From positions 310,001 to 374,000 of the forward strand of contig NZ_FOYD01000002.1 of assembly GCF_900115905.1 (NCBI RefSeq): a DNA stretch of 64,000 bases, written 5' to 3'. Position 1 is the stretch's first letter. Each line of letters opens with the position of its first letter. The position numbers and the translations under genes are program-made. Below, one piece after another: positions 29,319-37,775 of this stretch. This stretch comes from Halopseudomonas formosensis (GTDB lineage: Bacteria > Pseudomonadota > Gammaproteobacteria > Pseudomonadales > Pseudomonadaceae). The notes beneath the pieces were generated by a model. It saw only the letters and a program-made list of their open reading frames with translations. It was not told where the DNA came from and made no database searches.

Positions 29319-30112
29319 CAGGCAGTCTCCTCGGATCGGGCCACACTCTGCACCAGCAGATACCGCAGCAGCGCCCGGTATGCCAGTACCCCCCGGGCGT
29401 TGGGCTCCAGCTGTGACGGTACAACGCCCGCCAGGCTGGCATCTCGCAGCTTGGTGTCGATGGGTATGTAGGCCTGCCACATCTGCTCGGCATAGTCGTT
29501 GCGCAGTTTGCGCAGGGTGCTAAGGGAAGCCTGGGTCCGGCGGTCGAACAGGGTCGGCACTATGGTATAGGGCAGTGCCCGGCGCCGGGACCGGTTGACC
29601 ATGGTCAGGGTGTGCACCATGCGTTCCAGCCCCTTCAGCGCCAGGAATTCCGTCTGGACAGGCACTATCAGTCGCTGGCAGGCGGCCAGGGCGTTGATCA
29701 TCGAGACACCAAGCAGCGGTGGGCTGTCGATGATGACGAAGTCGAACTCCCCCTGCAGCTGCTCCAGGGCGCGCGACAGAACCAGGCCGAAGCCGCCCTG
29801 GGTGGCCGACTGACGTTCCAGTGTAGCCAGCGACGTGCTGGAGGGCAGCAGGCTGATGCTGTCGTGGGACGTCGTCAGCAGCAGGGCCGCCGCCAGCCCA
29901 TCGGGCACGCTGCCCTGGTGCTGGAACAGGTTGAACACACTGCTGGTCAGCTGGTCGGGATCATGTCCGAAGTAACTGGTCATGGAGCCATGGGGGTCCA
30001 GATCGACCACCAGCACGCGCTGGCCCTGATCGGCCAGCAGACCGGCCAGGGCCACGGTCGAGGTGGTCTTGCCCACGCCGCCTTTCTGATTGGCCACCGC
30101 CCATACCTTCAT
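29318..30112 (-). CDS. parC: ParA-family ATPase ParC (polar chemotaxis array placement)
   Basis: A 264-residue ParA/MinD-type ATPase with the deviant Walker A NQKGGVGKTTSTVALAGLL, Walker A' LVVDLDPHGSMTSYFG and Walker B FVIIDSPPLLG. This operon position between motD and the CheW-like gene is that of ParC, which recruits chemotaxis arrays to the flagellated pole; it should not be confused with topoisomerase IV ParC. GGGAG lies 8 bases before ATG 30112. The stop overlaps parP by one base. Confidence 0.88.
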   Translation of the reverse strand: MKVWAVANQKGGVGKTTSTVALAGLLADQGQRVLVVDLDPHGSMTSYFGHDPDQLTSSVFNLFQHQGSVPDGLAAALLLTTSHDSISLLPSSTSLATLERQSATQGGFGLVLSRALEQLQGEFDFVIIDSPPLLGVSMINALAACQRLIVPVQTEFLALKGLERMVHTLTMVNRSRRRALPYTIVPTLFDRRTQASLSTLRKLRNDYAEQMWQAYIPIDTKLRDASLAGVVPSQLEPNARGVLAYRALLRYLLVQSVARSEETA

Positions 30113-30137
30113 CGCACTGCTCCCGTTGTCCTTCGCA

Positions 30138-30959
30138 TCAGCCCGGTCCCACATCCTGCGCCGCCTCGCTGCGCGCCTGGCGCATGCTCGGCAGCTCACC
30201 TTCCGGGCCCTGGTGGCGCCGGTCGGTATAGCGTGATACCAGCAGCACTACGCGGCGGTTGGCGCGGCGACCGGCTTCGGTACTGTTATCGGCAATCGGT
30301 CGATGTTCTCCATAGCCGACCGCAGCCAGGCGCCCGGCTTCGATGCCGCCGGCGCTGAGCATGCGCACGACAGTGGCAGCTCGGGCGGCAGACAGCTCCC
30401 AGTTGGTGGGATAGAGCCGCGAGCGTATCGGCAGGTTGTCGGTAAACCCCTCCACGTGGATGGGATTGTCGTAGGGTGCCAGGATGCCGGCGATACGTTC
30501 GATCAGGTCGAAGGCGCTGTTCAGAGGCAGCGCATCACCGCTGGGAAACAGCAGGCTGGAGCTCAATTCGATCTCGATCCACAGCTCGTTGGCGTGCACC
30601 CGCAGGTCGCCGACGCTGATCAGCTCGCCGAAGGCGGCCTGCATGGCGTCGGCAATATCCTCGAGCGGATCCTGACTGCCGCTGCCGCTGGTGCCGCCTT
30701 CGCTGGCGACGGACTCCGCCACCTGGGTTGGCGTGGGTGAGCGCGGAATGACCTCCCCCAGCTGTATCGGATCCAGGGTTTTCGGGGCCTGGCTGAACAC
30801 CCCCATCAGCGATTCGGTCAGGACCTTGTACTTGCCCTCGTTGACCGAGGAGATCGAGTACATGACCACGAAGAAGGCAAACAGCAGGGTGATGAAGTCC
30901 GCGTAGGACACCATCCAGCGTTCGTTGTTGGCGTGCTCTTCTTCCCGATGCCTGCGCAT
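30138..30959 (-). CDS. motD: Flagellar stator protein MotD
   Basis: The peptidoglycan-binding partner of the second stator (MotC-MotD). The 273 residues comprise an N-terminal plug and single membrane helix with the proton-binding Asp in WMVSYADFITLLFAFFVVMYS, a linker, and a C-terminal OmpA-like domain (VEGFTDNLPIRS ... NWELSAARAATVVRML). Its start lies 3 bases after the motC stop. Confidence 0.93.
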   Translation of the reverse strand: MRRHREEEHANNERWMVSYADFITLLFAFFVVMYSISSVNEGKYKVLTESLMGVFSQAPKTLDPIQLGEVIPRSPTPTQVAESVASEGGTSGSGSQDPLEDIADAMQAAFGELISVGDLRVHANELWIEIELSSSLLFPSGDALPLNSAFDLIERIAGILAPYDNPIHVEGFTDNLPIRSRLYPTNWELSAARAATVVRMLSAGGIEAGRLAAVGYGEHRPIADNSTEAGRRANRRVVLLVSRYTDRRHQGPEGELPSMRQARSEAAQDVGPG

Positions 30960-30962
30960 GGA

Positions 30963-31703
30963 TCAGTCCAGGAAGCCTTCGAGCTTCATTTCGATGGAGC
31001 GGGGATTCTCGCCCTCGGCAATGGACAACAGACCCTCGAGGATCATTTCCTGGTATCGGGACTGCTCGAGCACCACGGCCTTGAGCTTGGCGGCCACCGG
31101 CAGCAGGAAAAGGTTGGCCAGGGCCACCCCGTAGATGGTGGCCACGAAGGCCACGGCAATGCCGCTGCCCAGCATGGACGGATCGGCCAGGTTGCCCATG
31201 ACATGAATCAGGCCCATGACCGCCCCGATGATGCCAATGGTCGGAGAGTAGCCGCCCATGCTTTCATAGACCCTGGCCGCCCGCAGGTCGCGGTTCTCCC
31301 GGGTGATCAACTCGACTTCCAGGATACTGCGCAGGGTATCGGCCTCACAGCCGTCGGCAAGCAGCTGCAGCCCCTTGCGTGCGAACAGGTCCGGCTCCAT
31401 ATCCGCGGAGGCCTCCAGACCCAGCAGACCTTCCTTGCGAGCCATGTTGCTCCAGTTGACCACCTGGCCTATGCCCTCGCGAAATGGCGCACGGGGTGCA
31501 CGGAACACCCAGCCGAGCATGGCCAGGGCCCGTTTGAAAACCGCCAGCGGGGTCTGGATGAAGGCTGCCCCCAGGGTACCACCGACCACGATGAGCGCCG
31601 CCGGGCCATTGACCAGCGCGCCGATATGCCCCCCCTCCAGGTGGTTGCCACCTATGATGGCGACCAGCGCCAGCAGCAGCCCGATGACACTGAGGATATC
31701 CAT
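30963..31703 (-). CDS. motC: Flagellar stator protein MotC
   Basis: A 246-residue MotA/TolQ/ExbB-type stator with four membrane helices and the conserved helix 3-4 region ESMGGYSPTIGIIGAVMGLIHVMG, where the two prolines/glycines shape the ion path. It forms the proton channel with MotD and generates torque on the rotor. ATG at 31703 overlaps the cheB stop by one base (TGATG). An upstream in-frame extension in cheB sequence is not used. Confidence 0.93.
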   Translation of the reverse strand: MDILSVIGLLLALVAIIGGNHLEGGHIGALVNGPAALIVVGGTLGAAFIQTPLAVFKRALAMLGWVFRAPRAPFREGIGQVVNWSNMARKEGLLGLEASADMEPDLFARKGLQLLADGCEADTLRSILEVELITRENRDLRAARVYESMGGYSPTIGIIGAVMGLIHVMGNLADPSMLGSGIAVAFVATIYGVALANLFLLPVAAKLKAVVLEQSRYQEMILEGLLSIAEGENPRSIEMKLEGFLD

Positions 31704-32788
31704 CAGCCCAGCTCCGTCAGATAACGGGCGATCTCGTCCAGATCGTACACGCCGTCTGCCAGGTTGGCCTTGACCACCGCCATGGGCATGCCGTAGATCA
31801 CGCAGCTCGCCTCGTCCTGGGCCCATACGGTGCTGCCGGCCTGCTTGAGCATGCGTGCCCCTTCCCGGCCATCGGCACCCATTCCGGTAAGTACTATCGC
31901 CAGCACCTTGTCCTGCAGGGCGCGGGCGGCCGAGCCGAAGGTCACATCCACGCTGGGCTTGTAGTTGAGACGCTCGTCGCCGGGCAGAATGCGGACGGTA
32001 CCGCGCGCGTCGATCATCATCTGCTTGCCGCCCGGTGCCAGCAGAGCCACACCCGGGCGCAGCATGTCACCATCCACCGCCTCCCGGACACTGATCTGGC
32101 AAAGCTTGTCGAGGCGTTCGGCAAAGGCCGTGGTGAAAGTCCCGGGCATGTGCTGGATCAGCAATATGGGGGCGGGAAAACTGGCAGGCAGCCGGGTCAG
32201 AATTTTCTGCAGGGCAACCGGCCCGCCGGTGGAGGTGCCTATGGCCACCAGCTTGTAGCTGCGCTTGCGTGGCGCCGCACTGCGCCGGACGGGCTCGGCC
32301 GGGGCCGGCGCCGGAACCGTTGCCGCAGCCCGTGGAGCCAGGGGCTGACGTGCCGCTGGTGCCGCAGCCGCGCCCAGCCCCAGGGAGCGCCGGTTGCTGC
32401 GCGCCAGCGCATGGACGCGCTCGCAGAGCAGCTGGCGAACCTTTTCCGGGTGGCGGGAGATATCCTCGAAATTCTTCGGCAGGTAGTCCGCGGCACCGGC
32501 GTCCAGGGCATCGAGACTGACCCGCGCGCCCTCATAGGTCAGCGACGAGAACATGAGCACGGGTGTGGGCTGACGCTGCATGATCTGGCGCACGGCAGTA
32601 ATGCCGTCCATCACCGGCATCTCGTAGTCCATGGTGATCACGTCCGGATGCAGGGCCAGTGTCTGCTCCACCGCCTCCTGGCCGTTGGTGGCTGTCCCCA
32701 CCACCTGAATCTGAGGATCGGCACCGAGGATCTCCGCTACCCGCCTGCGGAAGAAGCCCGAGTCATCCACCACCAGTACCTTGATCAA
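31703..32788 (-). CDS. cheB: Chemotaxis methylesterase/deamidase CheB
   Basis: Removes methyl groups from chemoreceptor glutamates when phosphorylated by CheA. The 361-residue protein has a receiver domain (phosphoacceptor Asp54 in [13 protein letters not shown]), an Ala/Pro/Arg-rich linker (about 135-175) and the catalytic domain with Ser in [15 protein letters not shown], His in [12 protein letters not shown] and Asp in [11 protein letters not shown]. The start is TTG at 32788, with AGGAG about 8 bases upstream and alignment with known CheB beginning [15 protein letters not shown]. No ATG or GTG fits better. Confidence 0.94.
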   Translation of the reverse strand: MIKVLVVDDSGFFRRRVAEILGADPQIQVVGTATNGQEAVEQTLALHPDVITMDYEMPVMDGITAVRQIMQRQPTPVLMFSSLTYEGARVSLDALDAGAADYLPKNFEDISRHPEKVRQLLCERVHALARSNRRSLGLGAAAAPAARQPLAPRAAATVPAPAPAEPVRRSAAPRKRSYKLVAIGTSTGGPVALQKILTRLPASFPAPILLIQHMPGTFTTAFAERLDKLCQISVREAVDGDMLRPGVALLAPGGKQMMIDARGTVRILPGDERLNYKPSVDVTFGSAARALQDKVLAIVLTGMGADGREGARMLKQAGSTVWAQDEASCVIYGMPMAVVKANLADGVYDLDEIARYLTELG

Positions 32789-32797
32789 TGCGCTCTC

Positions 32798-34882
32798 CTA
32801 GCCCTTTCGCGCATAGCGCTTGAGCAGTCCCGGGATGTCCAGGATCAATGCGATCCTGCCATCACCGGTGATGGTCGCCCCGGCCATGCCGGGCGTTCCC
32901 TGCAGCATTCCGCCCAGGGGCTTGATGACCACCTCTTCCTGTCCTACCAGCTGATCCACCACGAAGCCCACGCGCTGGGTCCCCACCGACACTATCACCA
33001 CACTGGCCGCGGTCCGGTCGATCTCCTCGGAGGCCCCGGGCATCAGCCAGCGCTTGAGCCAGAACAGCGGCAGCGCCTTGTCCCGCACCAAAATCACCTC
33101 CTGCCCGTCAACCACATTGGTCCGCGACAGATCCAGATTGTAGATCTCGTTGACGTTCACCAGCGGCAGGGCAAAGGCCTGACGACCGAGCATGACCATG
33201 AGGGTCGGCATGATGGCCAGGGTCAACGGCACCTTGATCGAGATACGGGTGCCCTGCCCCTTGGTCGACTCGATGGCGATGGTGCCGTTGAGCTGGGAGA
33301 TACGGGTGCGCACCACATCCATGCCGACACCCCGCCCGGAGACGTCGGATACCTCGGTCTTGGTCGAGAAACCCGGCGCCAGGATCAGGTTGAAACATTC
33401 GGACTCGCTCAGGCGTTCCGCAGCATCCCGATCCATCATGCCCTTCTCCACCGCCTTGGCACGCAGCACCTCGGCGTCCATGCCTTTGCCATCGTCGCTG
33501 ATGGTCAGCAGAATGTGATCGCCTTCCTGGCGGGCGGCCAGCACCATCTGACCGACCCGCGGCTTGCCGGCTGCCTCGCGCTCCTCGGGGGATTCGATGC
33601 CGTGATCGACCGCGTTGCGCACCAGGTGCACCAGCGGATCGGCGAGGGCCTCCACCAGGTTCTTGTCCAGATCGGTTTCCTCACCGACCAGTTCGAGATT
33701 GATTTCCTTTTTCAGGCTGCGCGAGAGGTCCCGTACCACCCGGGGGAAACGACCGAAGACCTTCTTGATCGGCTGCATGCGGGTCTTCATCACCGAGGCC
33801 TGCAGGTCCGCAGTCACCATGTCCAGATTGGCCACCGCCTTGGTGAGTTCCTCATCCTCGCTGGTCAGCCCCAGACGGGTCAGTCGGTTGCGCACCAGTA
33901 CCAGCTCGCCGACCATGTTCATGATCTCGTCGAGCCGGGCGGTATCCACCCGCACTGTGGTTTCGGCCGCAGCGCCATGGTCGGCGCCGGCTTCGCTGCG
34001 TCGGGGGGCGGGTTTGGGCGCCGGCTTTTCCTCCGCTGCCGGAGGGGCTGGCGGTTGCGGCTTCGCCGCTTCCGGCGCAGCGGGCGCGGGGGCGCTTACC
34101 GGCGTCGGCGTGGTCGCCGCCCCCGGCCCACGGCCGGGACCGTGCAGTTCATCCAGCAGGGATTCGAACTCGTCATCAGTGATGAGATCCTCATCTCCGG
34201 CCACCGGCGTGGCCGGGACGCTCGGGACGGCGGTCGGCTGACTGCCGGGTCCCTTGCCGGTGCCGTGCAGCTGGTCCAGCAGGGCTTCGAACTCGTCATC
34301 GGTGATCTCGTCGCCGTTGGCATGACCGTCAGCAGCGGCGGGCGCTTCACCGGCCTCCGGGCCGACATGCAGGGCCTCGAGCAGCAGCTCGAACTCGTCA
34401 TCGGTAATATCGCCATCGGCTTCCAGCACCGGCTCGGCGACTGCGGCCACCACAGGCGCAGCCGGAGCGGCTGGAGCGGCCACGACCTGCTGGGCAGGCT
34501 GGGCGAGCGCGGACAGGGCTTCAAGCAGCGCCGGAGCGGCCGGCGTCGGCTCCTCACCATCGCGCACCTGGGCAAACATGCTGTTGATGCTGTCCAGCGC
34601 CTGGAGCACCACGTCCATCAGCTCGGCGTCGACCTCACGCTCGCCCTTGCGCAGGATGTCAAAGACGTTTTCCGCAATGTGACAGCAGGTTACCAGAGCC
34701 TCGAGCTGCAGGAAGCCGGCGCCGCCCTTGACGGTATGAAAACCACGGAAAATGGCGTTGAGCAGATCGCTGTCGTTGGGGCGATTCTCCAGTTCCACCA
34801 GCTGTTCAGATAACAGCTCCAGTATCTCTCCGGCCTCGACCAGAAAGTCCTGGAGAATCTCTTCATCCGCATCAAAGCTCAT
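32798..34882 (-). CDS. cheA: Chemotaxis histidine kinase CheA
   Basis: The 694-residue array kinase. It has P1 with phospho-His49 (FRGFHTVKGGAGFL), a long Ala/Pro/Glu-rich region (about 110-305), P3 dimerisation (DEIMNMVGELVLVRNRL), P4 ATPase (HLVRNAVDHGIE, DDGKGMD, GRGVGMDVV) and the CheW-like P5. No recognisable P2 CheY-binding domain is present; instead the linker holds three copies of ITDDEFExLLxxLH, at residues 159-172, 193-206 and 234-247. These are reported separately. Neighbours are cheZ upstream and cheB downstream in the same operon. Confidence 0.95.
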   Translation of the reverse strand: MSFDADEEILQDFLVEAGEILELLSEQLVELENRPNDSDLLNAIFRGFHTVKGGAGFLQLEALVTCCHIAENVFDILRKGEREVDAELMDVVLQALDSINSMFAQVRDGEEPTPAAPALLEALSALAQPAQQVVAAPAAPAAPVVAAVAEPVLEADGDITDDEFELLLEALHVGPEAGEAPAAADGHANGDEITDDEFEALLDQLHGTGKGPGSQPTAVPSVPATPVAGDEDLITDDEFESLLDELHGPGRGPGAATTPTPVSAPAPAAPEAAKPQPPAPPAAEEKPAPKPAPRRSEAGADHGAAAETTVRVDTARLDEIMNMVGELVLVRNRLTRLGLTSEDEELTKAVANLDMVTADLQASVMKTRMQPIKKVFGRFPRVVRDLSRSLKKEINLELVGEETDLDKNLVEALADPLVHLVRNAVDHGIESPEEREAAGKPRVGQMVLAARQEGDHILLTISDDGKGMDAEVLRAKAVEKGMMDRDAAERLSESECFNLILAPGFSTKTEVSDVSGRGVGMDVVRTRISQLNGTIAIESTKGQGTRISIKVPLTLAIMPTLMVMLGRQAFALPLVNVNEIYNLDLSRTNVVDGQEVILVRDKALPLFWLKRWLMPGASEEIDRTAASVVIVSVGTQRVGFVVDQLVGQEEVVIKPLGGMLQGTPGMAGATITGDGRIALILDIPGLLKRYARKG
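34142..34408 (-). repeat. cheA: Three-copy ITDDEFE motif region within cheA
   Basis: Three 14-residue copies of the pattern I-T-D-D-E-F-E-x-L-L-x-x-L-H are spaced 34 and 41 residues apart, separated by Pro/Gly/Ala-rich spacers. The DNA of each core (GAACTCGTCATC on the plus strand) is nearly identical. They look like short amphipathic helices on a flexible tether. Confidence 0.85.
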
Positions 34883-34893
34883 TCCACGCTCCC

Positions 34894-35691
34894 TCAGAAC
34901 CCCAGACTGGACAGGAGGTCATCCACCTCATCCTGCCCCGACACCACATCATCCCTCTTATCGGCATGAATCTGCGGACCTTCAGCCTGCGAAGCAGATT
35001 TTCTCTCCTCGGGGTCGGGCAGCTCATGCTGGATACCGGCGATGCGGTCGACCTGCCCCGCCATGCGCACCAGGTTGAGCAGGCTCTCCTCGACGTCATG
35101 GACCAGTGTGATGACCCGCTTGATCACCTGCCCGGTGAGGTCCTGATAATCCTGGGCCATGAGAATGTCATTGAGGTTGCTGGATACCTCGGCGCTGTGC
35201 TTCTCGCTGCGCTCGAGAAAGTCCATGATGCTGCGGGACAGGTTGCGGAACTCCTCGGCGGTCATTTCCCTGCGCTGCAGGCGCTTCCATTCCTCGCGCA
35301 GGGCAGCCGCTTCCTTACCGAGCTGACTGACCACCGGCGCGCTGCTCTCCACCAGGTCCATGGTCCGGTTGGCGGCCTTGTCGGTGAGCCTGACGACGTA
35401 GTCAAGGCGATCGGAGGCGTCGGCTATCTTCGAGTGCTCGCCATGCTCGGAGCCGAAGGAGCGTGCGGTATCCAGCTGAAAGCTGATGATCGAGTTGTGC
35501 AGTGCCCGGGTCAGCTTGCCGACTTCGTAGTACAGCCCCCGGTCGCGGGCCTGATTGATCGCATGGATGACCATGACCGCTTCCTTGTAGTCACCCTCCT
35601 CCAGATGCTCTACAAGCTTCTGCGCGTTCGTCTTGAGCGATTGCTCGAATTCCTCGGCGGTCGTCTGACCGGCGTTCCCGCTCAATACCAT
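34894..35691 (-). CDS. cheZ: CheY-P phosphatase CheZ
   Basis: A 265-residue CheZ that dephosphorylates CheY-P. The long helical hairpin carries the catalytic glutamine segment AQDYQDLTGQVIKR (about 179-192), and the extreme C-terminus GQDEVDDLLSSLGF is the CheY-binding helix, separated by a hydrophilic, flexible stretch. It begins 13 bases after cheY, so the response regulator and its phosphatase are made from one transcript. Confidence 0.94.
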   Translation of the reverse strand: MVLSGNAGQTTAEEFEQSLKTNAQKLVEHLEEGDYKEAVMVIHAINQARDRGLYYEVGKLTRALHNSIISFQLDTARSFGSEHGEHSKIADASDRLDYVVRLTDKAANRTMDLVESSAPVVSQLGKEAAALREEWKRLQRREMTAEEFRNLSRSIMDFLERSEKHSAEVSSNLNDILMAQDYQDLTGQVIKRVITLVHDVEESLLNLVRMAGQVDRIAGIQHELPDPEERKSASQAEGPQIHADKRDDVVSGQDEVDDLLSSLGF

Positions 35692-35704
35692 GTCAGTCCC
35701 CTTG

Positions 35705-36094
35705 CTACTTGGCTTCGATGCGCTCGAAGACCTTTTCGATCTTCTCCTTGAGCGCCTGGGCGGTGAAGGGTTTGACCACGTAACCGTTGACCCCGGCCTG
35801 GGCCGCTTCGATGATCTGGTCGCGCTTGGCTTCGGCCGTGACCATCAGCACCGGCAGGGTCTTGAGGCGCTCGTCGGCACGCACCGCACGCAACAGATCG
35901 ATGCCGCTCATGCCCGGCATGTTCCAGTCGGTGACCAGAAAATCGAAATTGCCATGCTGCAGCATCGGCAGCGCCGTGGTGCCATCATCCGCCTCGGCAG
36001 TATTGGTGAAGCCGAGGTCACGCAACAGGTTCTTGATGATGCGCCTCATCGTCGAAAAGTCGTCGACGATGAGAATTTTCATGTTCTTGTCCAA
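35705..36094 (-). CDS. cheY: Chemotaxis response regulator CheY (TTG start)
   Basis: The single-domain regulator that binds the flagellar switch when phosphorylated. The acid pocket DD (11-12), phosphoacceptor Asp56 ([12 protein letters not shown]), MVTAEA and YVVKPF are all present. I choose TTG at 36094 rather than the ATG at 36082: GGAGG stands exactly 6 bases before the TTG but 18 before the ATG, and the extra residues (DKN before MKILIV) align with the N-terminus of E. coli CheY, giving the same 129-residue length. Confidence 0.93.
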   Translation of the reverse strand: MDKNMKILIVDDFSTMRRIIKNLLRDLGFTNTAEADDGTTALPMLQHGNFDFLVTDWNMPGMSGIDLLRAVRADERLKTLPVLMVTAEAKRDQIIEAAQAGVNGYVVKPFTAQALKEKIEKVFERIEAK

Positions 36095-36178
36095 TTACCG
36101 CCTCCATATAAACCGAGCAGGGGCATCCGGCGTGCACCCCACGAAAACTGCCACCTCAGCAAAGGGTGAGATATGAAT

Positions 36179-36919
36179 TCAATCGTCCCGCCAGTCGGCC
36201 ATGCGGGCCCGCAGGCGCGCTGCGCACTGGCTGTGCAGTTGACTGACCCGGGACTCGCTGACGCCCAGCACGGCGCCGATTTCCTTGAGATTCAACTCCT
36301 CGTCGTAATACAGCGACAGTATCAGTCGCTCCCGTTCAGGCAGCTTGTCGATTGCCTCGGCCAACGCCTCGCGAAATCGCACGTCCTCCAGCCCCTCGAA
36401 GGGCGAAGCCTCGGCTTCGGCTTCGCCGGGGGCCCCGGCTTCCAGCAGCTCGTCGAAGCTGAACAGCCTGCTGCCCGCCGTGTCGCCGAGAATCGCATGA
36501 TATTCCTCGAGACTCATATCCAGTTCGGCCGCAACCTCATGATCTTTAGCGTCACGGCCAACACGGGCCTCGACGGCACGAATGGCGCTGCTGACCAGAC
36601 GCGTGTTGCGATGGACCGAGCGGGGGGCCCAATCGCCCTTGCGTACATCATCCAGCATGGCGCCACGTATGCGGATGCCGGCATAGGTCTCGAAGCTGGC
36701 CCCCTTTCCATGGTCGAACTTGCGAGCGGCCTCGAGCAGGCCGAGCATGCCGGCCTGAATCAGATCCTCCACCTGCACGCTGGCCGGCAAGCGGGCCAGC
36801 ATGTGGTAGGCAATGCGCTTGACCAGGGGTGCGTATTCCTCAACCAGCCGATCCTGGGTGCAGGCGGCCGCCGCAGCGCTGGCGTACATCCTGGCGCCAC
36901 CACCGGAAATGTTACTCAT
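36179..36919 (-). CDS. fliA: Flagellar sigma factor FliA (sigma-28)
   Basis: Sigma factor for late flagellar and chemotaxis genes. The 246-residue protein has region 2 (LVKRIAYHMLARLPASVQVEDLIQAGMLGLLEAARKF), region 3 and region 4 with the helix-turn-helix LNLKEIGAVLGVSESRVSQLHSQCAARL. ATG at 36919 matches the P. aeruginosa start region (short leader then RMYxxA); the start at 36943 lacks a ribosome site. The gene overlaps the end of fleN by 8 bases. Confidence 0.94.
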   Translation of the reverse strand: MSNISGGGARMYASAAAAACTQDRLVEEYAPLVKRIAYHMLARLPASVQVEDLIQAGMLGLLEAARKFDHGKGASFETYAGIRIRGAMLDDVRKGDWAPRSVHRNTRLVSSAIRAVEARVGRDAKDHEVAAELDMSLEEYHAILGDTAGSRLFSFDELLEAGAPGEAEAEASPFEGLEDVRFREALAEAIDKLPERERLILSLYYDEELNLKEIGAVLGVSESRVSQLHSQCAARLRARMADWRDD

Positions 36920-37751
36920 CCTCTGGCCCTGTGGCAGGGTCATTGCGCTGCACCAGGCGCTCCAGGAAGAACTCCAGGTGCCCCCGGGGCGTCGATGGCA
37001 GCGGCCAGGCGTCGACCTTGCGGGCTATGGTGCGGATAGCCAGGGAGACCCGGCTGCGGGGGAACAGATCGAAGGTCGCCCGCTGCTTCTGCGCCGCCTT
37101 GCGCACCGACTCGTCATAGGGCACCGCACCGACGTACTGCAGGGCCACATCCAGGAAACGGTCGGTGACCTGCAGCAGCTTGTTGAAAACGTTGTGCCCT
37201 TCCTGCGGGCTGTGGACCATGTTCGCCAGCACCCGGAAGCGCGTCACCCCATGGTCCCGGCTGAGCAGCTTGATCAGGGCGTAGGCGTCGGTGATGGAGG
37301 TGGGCTCGTCGCAGACCACCACTATCACCTCCTGGGCGGCACGCACGAAACTGACCACGGAGTCGCCGATGCCGGCGGCGGTATCGATCAGCAGTATGTC
37401 CAGCTCGTCACCGATGTCACTGAAGGCCTGGATCAGCCCGGCATGCTCCCGCTGTCCCAGATTGACCATCTCGGCTGCGCCCGAGGCTGCCGGTACGATG
37501 CGGATGCCTCCTGGGCCGTTGACCATGACCTCGCGCAGCGAACAGGTGCCGGAGAGCACATCGGCCAGGGTCGCCTGGGGCCGCAGACCCAGCTGCACAT
37601 CGACATTGGCCAGTCCGAGGTCTGCATCCATCAGCACAACGCGGCGTCCCAGCTCGGCCAGTGCCAGGGCAAGGTTGACCGACACGTTGGTCTTGCCAAC
37701 GCCGCCCTTGCCTCCGGTGACTGCAACTACCTGAACCGATTGATTGCCCAT
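36912..37751 (-). CDS. fleN: Flagellar number regulator FleN (MinD-like ATPase)
   Basis: FleN restrains flagellar number, in Pseudomonas by antagonising FleQ. The 279-residue ATPase has deviant Walker A GGKGGVGKTNVSVNLALAL, Walker A' VVLMDADLGLANVDVQLGL and Walker B ILLIDTAAGIGDSVVSFVRAAQEV, plus the C-terminal PRGHLEFFLERLVQ. ATG at 37751 is taken instead of a TTG 21 bases upstream. It lies between flhF and fliA as in all polar-flagellated pseudomonads. Confidence 0.94.
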   Translation of the reverse strand: MGNQSVQVVAVTGGKGGVGKTNVSVNLALALAELGRRVVLMDADLGLANVDVQLGLRPQATLADVLSGTCSLREVMVNGPGGIRIVPAASGAAEMVNLGQREHAGLIQAFSDIGDELDILLIDTAAGIGDSVVSFVRAAQEVIVVVCDEPTSITDAYALIKLLSRDHGVTRFRVLANMVHSPQEGHNVFNKLLQVTDRFLDVALQYVGAVPYDESVRKAAQKQRATFDLFPRSRVSLAIRTIARKVDAWPLPSTPRGHLEFFLERLVQRNDPATGPEDE

Positions 37752-37775
37752 CTGTACGCTGCCCTTATCCAATCG

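Noticed and set aside
32150-34813. Very long plus-strand open frame (887 codons) opposite cheA and cheB
   Set aside because: It is the antisense of well-identified genes; high GC and biased codon use keep antisense frames open. It has no recognisable domain and no ribosome site.
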